Source of the DNA: Planctomycetota bacterium
GTDB taxonomy: Bacteria > Planctomycetota > Planctomycetia > Pirellulales > Pirellulaceae
Direction: 5' to 3'
Assembly: GCA_026692885.1 (NCBI GenBank)
Contig: JAPLNJ010000715.1
Coordinates: 1-12,266 of the forward strand
DNA: 12,266 nt
Of this stretch, positions 7,344 to 12,266 are shown piece after piece. Below the pieces are notes generated by a model. The model saw only the letters and a list, made by a program, of their open reading frames with translations, was not told the origin of the DNA and did no database searches. A program made the translations under genes and the position numbers. The stretch's first letter is position 1. Each line of letters begins with the position of its first letter.

Positions 7344-7378
7344 GCCTCGTGCATTTCCCGGACGACGACGTAATCGTC

Positions 7379-7555
7379 CTTCCGGTTGGTTCCGGGGATA
7401 TTCCCGCAAGAGAGCGGCGTCTTTCTGCCTGCGTGCAGATTCTCGCGACGTTTCTTCTCCGACTCGATCGGCGAGAAACAGTATTCGCCGGCACCGCGCA
7501 ACAAGTAGGGGCGAATGATTTCTGGGATATTTCGGAATTGAATGGACGAGACGCG
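7379..7555 (-). pseudogene. Tyrosine recombinase (phage integrase) fragment
   Basis: About 59 codons on the minus strand read EIIRPYLLRGAGEYCFSP, then RRENLHAGRKTPLSCGN and PGTNRK. This resembles the stretch between the first catalytic arginine and the HxxR box in a group of planctomycete-type integrases, where a line like IGPxAQxIIRPYL...YxFSP...RKTPxxxGNRPGTNR is expected. All catalytic residues (Arg, HxxR, Tyr) are missing on both sides, so it is a dead fragment. It lies 35 bp from palindromic copy A and about 150 bp from a tRNA gene, a classic integrase setting. Recognition is from memory, hence moderate confidence. Confidence 0.55.
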
Positions 7556-7579
7556 GCAAGTGCAACCTCCTTCTGAATG

Positions 7580-7603
7580 GCAAAACGGCATGTACCGTTT
7601 TGC
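7580..7603. repeat. Short perfect hairpin
   Basis: GCAAAACGG (7580-7588), a six-base loop, and CCGTTTTGC (7595-7603) form a perfect nine-pair stem. No T-run follows on either side, so it is not an obvious terminator. It sits between the recombinase fragment and the tRNA gene and could be a recombination or protein-binding site. Confidence 0.5.
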
Positions 7604-7703
7604 GATCCAAGGTTTGTGGTTGCACAGCTGACCGTTGGCAGACAGTAAGTTCTCCGACCATCGGCAGGTAGTAAATTCTTACTTCAACGTGACTTACGGA
7701 CAG

Positions 7704-7776
7704 TGGAGGCGAAGGGGCTCGAACCCTCAACCTCAGCATTGCGAACGCTGCGCTCTCCCAATTGAGCTACGCCCCC
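7704..7776 (-). tRNA. tRNA-Ala (anticodon CGC)
   Basis: A complete 73-base cloverleaf: acceptor GGGGGCG with CGCCUCC, D-arm GCUCAAUUGGGAGAGC, anticodon stem CAGCG/UGCUG with loop UUCGCAA (anticodon CGC, decoding GCG), five-base variable loop, and T-arm GAGGG-UUCGAGC-CCCUU. The G3:U70 wobble pair, the alanine identity element, is present, and the discriminator base is A. CCA is not encoded and must be added by the CCA-adding enzyme. Confidence 0.95.
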
Positions 7777-8272
7777 CCCACGGCATCCTAAGGCCCTTGA
7801 ATGTAGTTTTGCCAAGCGGTCTTGTCTAGGGTAGGTCCGTTAAGATGTGACAGCGACCGCTCTGATGTGAAGTGGTATCGCCTGAGCAGCCTGCACGACC
7901 ACCCACACCGCAAGCACCTACCGTATTGAACAGCCGGACTCAACCGCCGGTGCCGTCCTGTCCGATGGGCTTTACAGGCCGGAAGCGACGAATGGATTTG
8001 GACATCGCTGCAGAACGGAATTCACCTGCGATTTCCCGCCGTGGTGCCCTCATCCTTTTGCCGCCTGGTTCAACAGGCGACGGCAGCGATTCCACCGGAC
8101 AAACTACCCCGTCGTCCTAAAGTGTAGGCGACGTACTTGATCCCGGGTAGAAAACAGGGAAGAACACTGCGAATGGTCTTTTGTGCCTCCGCAAATACGG
8201 GTCTAATGCGATATGGATATGATCCTCAAGCGATCTTTCGACGAAGCAGATACCATCGGGAGTGAATACCGG
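7777..8272. other. 496-bp region between the tRNA and the ABC operon
   Basis: Apart from the possible tRNA promoter I see no gene. A chance frame at 7872-8120 has no recognisable domain, no good ribosome site and a low-complexity sequence. A weak bulged hairpin lies at 8060-8084. GGGAG at 8258-8262 serves the downstream ATPase. The operon promoter should lie here but I could not place it. Confidence 0.4.
7785..7815 (-). promoter_or_regulatory. Possible promoter of tRNA-Ala
   Basis: Read on the minus strand, TTGGCA (7810-7815) and TAGGAT (7785-7790) resemble -35 and -10 boxes, separated by 19 bases, which is longer than ideal. The -10 box ends eight bases before the tRNA 5' end, leaving almost no leader. 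Confidence 0.35.
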
Positions 8273-8998
8273 ATGTACGTATTGGAAACTCGCGAGCTGC
8301 GAAAAACATTTGGCGAAGGAGAGGCCATGGTCGAGGCACTCCGCGGAGTCAACCTGGGGGTGCGCCAGGGCCAAATGCTCGCCATCATGGGCCGGTCGGG
8401 GTCCGGGAAAAGCACGCTGCTGACGCTGCTGGGCGGGGTCGATGTGCCAAGTTCGGGACAGGTGCTGCTGGAAGGGATCGACTTGGCCACGCTGACCGAT
8501 GATGAGCGAACATTGATCCGTCGGCACCGCATCGGTTTCGTGTTCCAGCAGTTCAATCTCCTGCCGATCCTGACGGCGGAAGAGAATGTCGCCTTACCCC
8601 TGGAACTGGACGGCGTACCGGAGTCGGAAGCGCGCCGGCGGGCGGGCGAAATGTTGGAACTGGTGGGCATGGGAACGCGCCGAAAGCACATTCCCGGCAA
8701 GCTCTCCGGCGGCGAACAACAGCGGGTCGCGGTGGCCCGCGCTTTGGTGATCCAGCCGGCGATTCTGCTGGCGGACGAGCCGACGGGCAACCTTGACACC
8801 ACGAACGGCAAACGCGTGACGCGAATGCTCCGTAACCTCGTGGAAGAACATGGTCAGACCATCGTGATGGTGACCCACGACCCACTGGTCGCGGACCAGG
8901 CCGATCGCGTTATCCATCTCTCCGACGGACTGGTCGAGCGGGAAGTCGAGCGGGAAGATGTCGGGGCCCGCGAGGCGATCTTGGCCCAGCCGAAGTAA
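8273..8998 (+). CDS. ABC transporter ATP-binding protein, LolD/MacB type
   Basis: A 241-residue ATPase with the full motif set: Walker A GRSGSGKS at 40-47, Q-loop in [10 protein letters not shown], signature LSGGEQQ at 144-150, Walker B ILLADEP at 164-170 and switch histidine H202 in MVTHD. FNLLP after the Q-loop and DEPTGNLD are characteristic of the LolD/MacB/FtsE class, which pairs with FtsX-fold permeases and drives mechanotransmission or lipoprotein extraction rather than classical transport through a pore. The ATG at 8273 has GGGAG ten bases upstream and starts at the usual family N-terminus; an ATG at 8213 would add 20 residues but has no ribosome site. It lies 30 bp ahead of its permease. 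Confidence 0.9.
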   Translation: MYVLETRELRKTFGEGEAMVEALRGVNLGVRQGQMLAIMGRSGSGKSTLLTLLGGVDVPSSGQVLLEGIDLATLTDDERTLIRRHRIGFVFQQFNLLPILTAEENVALPLELDGVPESEARRRAGEMLELVGMGTRRKHIPGKLSGGEQQRVAVARALVIQPAILLADEPTGNLDTTNGKRVTRMLRNLVEEHGQTIVMVTHDPLVADQADRVIHLSDGLVEREVEREDVGAREAILAQPK

Positions 8999-9028
8999 CT
9001 CCCTCACCCACTCGGGAATCGGATTCCA

Positions 9029-11533
9029 ATGAGTCTGAAGAAGTTTAGCTGGCGGTCGATGTGGCGTCGTCCAGGCCGGACGATTCTGACGGTGGCAAGC
9101 ATCGTCATCGGCGTGGCGGCGGTGGTCTCGGTGACCATCACGACCACCACCACCCGCAACGCCTACAAGCTGATGGCAAGCCTGGTTTCGGGGAAGGCCG
9201 ATCTGGTGGTCGAGGGCGAGGCCGAGACACCGTTCGCCAGTTCGCTGCTGGAGCAAGTCACCGCGGTGCCGGGCGTCAAGGCGGCGGTCCCCGTCTTCTC
9301 GCAACTCAGCGTGATGTCGGCGAAAGACGAGCGAATCAAGCTGCAATTGCTGGGCATCGACATCGCCCGTGATTCCGCCGTGCGGGATTATATCATCAAG
9401 GCCGGGCGACCGCTCGAGGGCGGCAAAGAACTGCTGCTGGATGAGACCTTCGCCCGCCGACTCAAGCTCCAGGTCGGCGACGAGGTGAAACTCGCCACAC
9501 GGTTGGGCCAGAAATCGATCCGGGTAGTGGGCTTCCTGCAACTGCGCGGCGCCAGCGCCCTGCAGCACGCCGGTTTGGTGTTGCTGCCGATCGAGACCGC
9601 CCAAACATGGTTCAAGAATAAGGGCCGGCTGAGTTCGATCCAGATCGTCGTGGACCAAGATATCGAGCCGGAAACGGTCCGCGAACGGATTGCTGCGTTG
9701 CTGCCCGAGGGCGTCCGCGCCCGGCCCCCGGTGGTGCGCACGCAGGGCATGCAGGAGATGCTCTTTTCCAGCGAAAAAGGCCTGCAGATGACGACTTCCT
9801 GCACGCTGCTGCTGGCCGCCTTCATTATCCTGAACACGTTCATGATGAACGTCAGCGAACGGCGCCGCCAATTGTCTATCCTGCGGGCCATCGGTGCCAC
9901 ACGGCGCCAAATCACCTGGTCGGTGTTGCGGGAAGCCGTGCTGCTGGGCATCGTGGGCACCGCGATCGGGATCGTCCTGGGACTGCTGGCCGCCTTCCTC
10001 CTCAACCGCTCGCTCTCCAATCTGCTGGAGGTTCCGTTGCCGGCGATGCAACTCAACGCCCTGCCGTTCGTGCTGGCCGCGGCATTCGGTCTGGGCATGT
10101 CGTTGCTAGGGTCCTTCTTCCCGGCCCGCAGTGCCGGCCAGGTTTCGCCCTTGGAGGGCATGGACCGGGTCTCGAAGACAGATCTCACGGGCGTGCCAAA
10201 GATCTATATTGAGATCGGCGCGATCCTGGCCCTCGGCGCGGCCACCATGATTGTGCTCTCCATCCGAGGGTTCCTGCCGATGGACGTGGCGATTGGGGCG
10301 GGTGCGGTCCTGCTGATCGGGATCGTGCTGCTGTTGCCGCTGATCCTGGACCCGCTCTGCCGGTTCTTTGCCTTTTGCGTGAGTCCGCTGTCCCGCGTGG
10401 AAAGCGGGTTGGCCTTGCGGCAAGTGTTGCGGCATCACGCCCGTTCGACGCTGACGGTCGGCGTGCTGTTCGTGGCCGGCGCCGGCGGCGTGGGGATGTC
10501 GTACTCCATTCTGGACAACGTCCGCGATGTGCAGTTGTGGTATCGCCGAGCGGTGGTCGGCGATTTCTTCGTCCGCGCGATGTTACCCGACAATGGGACG
10601 GGAAAAGCCGCTCCCCTGCCCGACGAACTGTGTGAGGCGCTGCGCAAGGTGCCGCGTCTGACCGCGCTGGAAGGCAACTCGTGGGTCCAAGCATCGGTGG
10701 GGGAAATTACGCCGTTGGTTGTGGCCAAAGAGGTTCCGGAGGAACCGCTGTTCGACCTCGTCCAAGGCGACGCCCGCCTGGTCCGTCGACAGATGCTGGA
10801 TGGCGAGGTGGTGATCGGCAGCGTGTTGGCCCAACGCCTGAGCCTCGGCGCCGGAGACAACCTGGAACTGGACACGCAGCAAGGTAAGCGGAAGTTCCCG
10901 ATCTGTGCGGTGACCAACGATTATCTGTTCGGTGGCCTGACGGTCTACATGTCCCGAGACGTGGCCGTCAGGACGCTGGGCGTGGAGGGTTTTGCGGTGT
11001 TTGTCATTCGTGCCAAGCCGGAAGATCTGGCGACGGTGCGGGATGAGCTGCAGAGTCTTTGCGACCAATACGGTGTACTGTTGCACTCAAATGCGGACAT
11101 CACGGGCGTGATCGACCGCATGGTCACCGGAATTGAAGGCAGCCTCTGGGGCCTGGTCGTGCTGGTGTTCGTCGTGGCCTCGTTCGGCGTCGTGAACACG
11201 CTGACCATGAACGTGCTTGAGCAGACCCGTGAATTGGGCGTGTTGCGAATTGTCGCCATGACCCGGGGGCAGGTGCGGCGCACGATTCTCACCCAAGCGC
11301 TCATCATGGGCGCGGTGGGCTTCACCCCCAGCGTGCTGGGCGGTGTGGCCTACGCCTATGTCATCAACCTGGCCATCCCAGCGGCGTTGGGGCACCCGGT
11401 CGAATTCGGTTTCCATCCCTGGCTAGTCCTCGGCACGCTGGTCTCGGCCCTGACCGTCACCGGGATGGCGGCTTGGTTTCCCGCCCAACGCGCCGCGAAT
11501 CTGGACGTCTGTTCCGCCCTGCACTACGAATAG
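9029..11533 (+). CDS. FtsX-family ABC permease, ten-helix YbbP-like
   Basis: An 834-residue membrane protein built from two FtsX-type halves. Helix 1 is at about 17-39, then an extracytoplasmic MacB_PCD-like domain (about 40-250), then helices near 254-275, 300-326 and 341-368. Two linker helices follow (about 391-411 and 417-440). The second half has a helix at 472-494, a second periplasmic domain (about 500-700), and helices near 704-728, 752-782 and 795-820. The cytoplasmic coupling loops are typical: NVSERRRQLSILRAIGATRRQI in the first half and NVLEQTRELGVLRIVAMTRGQV in the second. This ten-helix layout matches YbbP/DUF214 permeases, exporters of unknown substrate, more than four-helix MacB or LolC/E. 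The ATG follows a near-palindrome GGAATCGGATTCC at 9015-9027; the ribosome site is weak, so coupling to the ATPase gene is likely. No membrane-fusion partner is adjacent. Confidence 0.9.
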   Translation: MSLKKFSWRSMWRRPGRTILTVASIVIGVAAVVSVTITTTTTRNAYKLMASLVSGKADLVVEGEAETPFASSLLEQVTAVPGVKAAVPVFSQLSVMSAKDERIKLQLLGIDIARDSAVRDYIIKAGRPLEGGKELLLDETFARRLKLQVGDEVKLATRLGQKSIRVVGFLQLRGASALQHAGLVLLPIETAQTWFKNKGRLSSIQIVVDQDIEPETVRERIAALLPEGVRARPPVVRTQGMQEMLFSSEKGLQMTTSCTLLLAAFIILNTFMMNVSERRRQLSILRAIGATRRQITWSVLREAVLLGIVGTAIGIVLGLLAAFLLNRSLSNLLEVPLPAMQLNALPFVLAAAFGLGMSLLGSFFPARSAGQVSPLEGMDRVSKTDLTGVPKIYIEIGAILALGAATMIVLSIRGFLPMDVAIGAGAVLLIGIVLLLPLILDPLCRFFAFCVSPLSRVESGLALRQVLRHHARSTLTVGVLFVAGAGGVGMSYSILDNVRDVQLWYRRAVVGDFFVRAMLPDNGTGKAAPLPDELCEALRKVPRLTALEGNSWVQASVGEITPLVVAKEVPEEPLFDLVQGDARLVRRQMLDGEVVIGSVLAQRLSLGAGDNLELDTQQGKRKFPICAVTNDYLFGGLTVYMSRDVAVRTLGVEGFAVFVIRAKPEDLATVRDELQSLCDQYGVLLHSNADITGVIDRMVTGIEGSLWGLVVLVFVVASFGVVNTLTMNVLEQTRELGVLRIVAMTRGQVRRTILTQALIMGAVGFTPSVLGGVAYAYVINLAIPAALGHPVEFGFHPWLVLGTLVSALTVTGMAAWFPAQRAANLDVCSALHYE

Positions 11534-11549
11534 CGGCGTAGAACTGTCT

Positions 11550-11590
11550 CCCCTCGCCCCGGTACTCCGGGGAAAGGGGCGGGTGAGGGG
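11550..11590. terminator. Hairpin after the ABC operon
   Basis: A GC-rich stem (CCCCTCGCCCC against GGGGCGGGTGAGGGG, with a short bulge) starts 17 bases past the permease stop. An inner hairpin, CCCCGG-TACT-CCGGGG, is also possible. There is no T-run after it, so it could stop transcription only weakly or with Rho. It might instead be another intergenic repeat. Confidence 0.4.
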
Positions 11591-11621
11591 TCGTTGGAAA
11601 CAAGGCCCAAATCACGTTGGG

Positions 11622-11784
11622 GGCCTTGATCGTAACCTTGCGAAATGCTAGTCGCAGGGTGGCTGGTGGCTGAGCCTAAGCGAAGCCCCAGCAACAGTGG
11701 ACTGGGGCTTCGCTTAGGCTCAGCCACCAGCCACCCACATTCTCGCCAGCCACGACAGCAGTTTGCAGCCTTACGATCAAGGCC
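11622..11784. repeat. Nested palindromic element, copy B (inverted relative to A)
   Basis: The outer ends are GGCCTTGATC (11622-11631) and GATCAAGGCC (11775-11784). The inner 35-bp stem, 11657-11691 with 11702-11736, is a perfect palindrome around the loop CAACAGTGGA. That loop is the reverse complement of copy A's loop apart from one base. The sequence between outer end and stem (CCTTGCGAAATGCTAG) matches the reverse complement of copy A's right side. Copy B is therefore the same element in opposite orientation. Confidence 0.85.
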
Positions 11785-12266
11785 ATGTTGAGCGGCAAGG
11801 CGCTCACGCATCGCGTCCCCAACTCGGGGCGAAAACCTGGGATCACGATCAGGGCGTTATCCCGCGCTGTCATGTGCGCCCCTGCGGGGCAAGAAGCGAA
11901 ACAGGCTCTCGCCCTTGCCATCGTGCTAATTTCCCATGTCAACCCCAACTTTGCCTCGCCCCTCACCCCAGCCCTGAGGCGCGCAAAATTGGGGAGTCGG
12001 GCGTCAAACGGATGGTCCTGTTTTCGTTCCGCCCCCATCCGGGCTTGCCCCGGTGGAGCGAGGTTTCTGGACCACGCCACGGGTCTGCAACCGCCTCACT
12101 TCTTCCGCCGCATCCCGCCCGCCGCCTCCGCAGATCGTCCCACTTTGATTCTGCTTGTTTTGCAGGACTTACGTCGTTTTGCGATAGGTTGTTTGTGCCC
12201 TTGCGCCGCAATCCGCTATCGGCCAGTCCCTTCAACCCATGCTTTGCCAAGAACATTCAGAAACGC
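11785..12266. other. Terminal 480 bp without a recognisable gene
   Basis: No frame here shows a known domain or a proper ribosome site. A CCTCGCCCCTCACCCC tract at about 11953-11968 resembles the bases of the hairpin after the ABC operon. Near the edge, GTTTTGC occurs twice around GACTTACGTC (about 12158-12183), linking this stretch to the palindrome at 29-188. A gene may start beyond the edge. Confidence 0.4.

Noticed and set aside
7190..7373. Conserved-looking frames with GWLVAEP-type sequence on both strands
   Set aside because: The same peptide appears at copy A and copy B because the frame runs through the palindromic stem; it reflects the repeat, not a protein.
7872..8120. Possible 82-codon gene between the tRNA and the ABC operon
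   Set aside because: GTG start without a ribosome site, proline/serine-rich random composition, no homology recognised.
8594..10051. 485-codon open frame on the minus strand
   Set aside because: It lies antisense to the ABC ATPase and permease genes, is rich in His, Gln, Arg and Asp typical of a shadow frame in GC-rich coding DNA, and shows no domain.
11844..11858. Further possible end of the nested element family (CACGATCAGGGCG)
   Set aside because: Too short and too diverged from the GATCAAGGCC end to distinguish from chance.
11963..12256. 97-codon minus-strand frame at the right edge
   Set aside because: No domain, no ribosome site, crosses repeat-like GC tracts.
1..12266. CRISPR array
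   Set aside because: No regularly spaced direct repeats of suitable length were seen; the only tandem repeat is the 12-bp coding unit at 621-656.

Overview
This is a GC-rich bacterial chromosomal window that most likely comes from the phylum Planctomycetota, close to the Pirellula group. I base this on gene content recalled from memory: a DUF116-polyprenyl synthase fusion, a tiny basic protein beginning MGRDQNTYAKRQRE, a large secreted propeller-like protein, and abundant palindromic intergenic repeats. No database search was run.

Layout. Positions 1-293 hold a 160-bp imperfect palindrome and a solo copy of a repeat end. An Rpn-type nuclease gene (294-833, +) follows and appears to have lost its catalytic middle. 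A 631-residue secreted protein (889-2784, -) is divergent from a small membrane PH-domain protein (2988-3497, +). Next are the DUF116-polyprenyl diphosphate synthase fusion (3617-5521, +) and, directly downstream, a remnant of a flavin-dependent oxidoreductase (5565-5858). That remnant runs tail to tail into an EamA/DMT transporter (5840-6712, -), which is preceded on the same strand by a 51-residue basic protein (6783-6938, -).

The stretch 6939-7703 is gene-poor. It holds one copy of a nested palindromic element (7182-7343) and a decayed tyrosine recombinase (7379-7555, -). A tRNA-Ala(CGC) follows at 7704-7776 (-). An ABC exporter operon, ATPase plus ten-helix FtsX-type permease (8273-8998 and 9029-11533, +), comes next. 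A second, inverted copy of the nested palindrome lies at 11622-11784, and the final 480 bp appear to be non-coding.

How it fits together. The intact genes look like ordinary core and accessory functions: isoprenoid chain synthesis, metabolite export, lipoprotein or lipid export, and a cell-surface protein. The more interesting signal is decay and mobility. Three gene remnants (Rpn-type, flavoprotein, recombinase) and three traces of one palindromic repeat family lie within 12 kb, and the two full-length repeat copies bracket the tRNA and the ABC operon in opposite orientations. I found no CRISPR array and no convincing defence or biosynthetic system.
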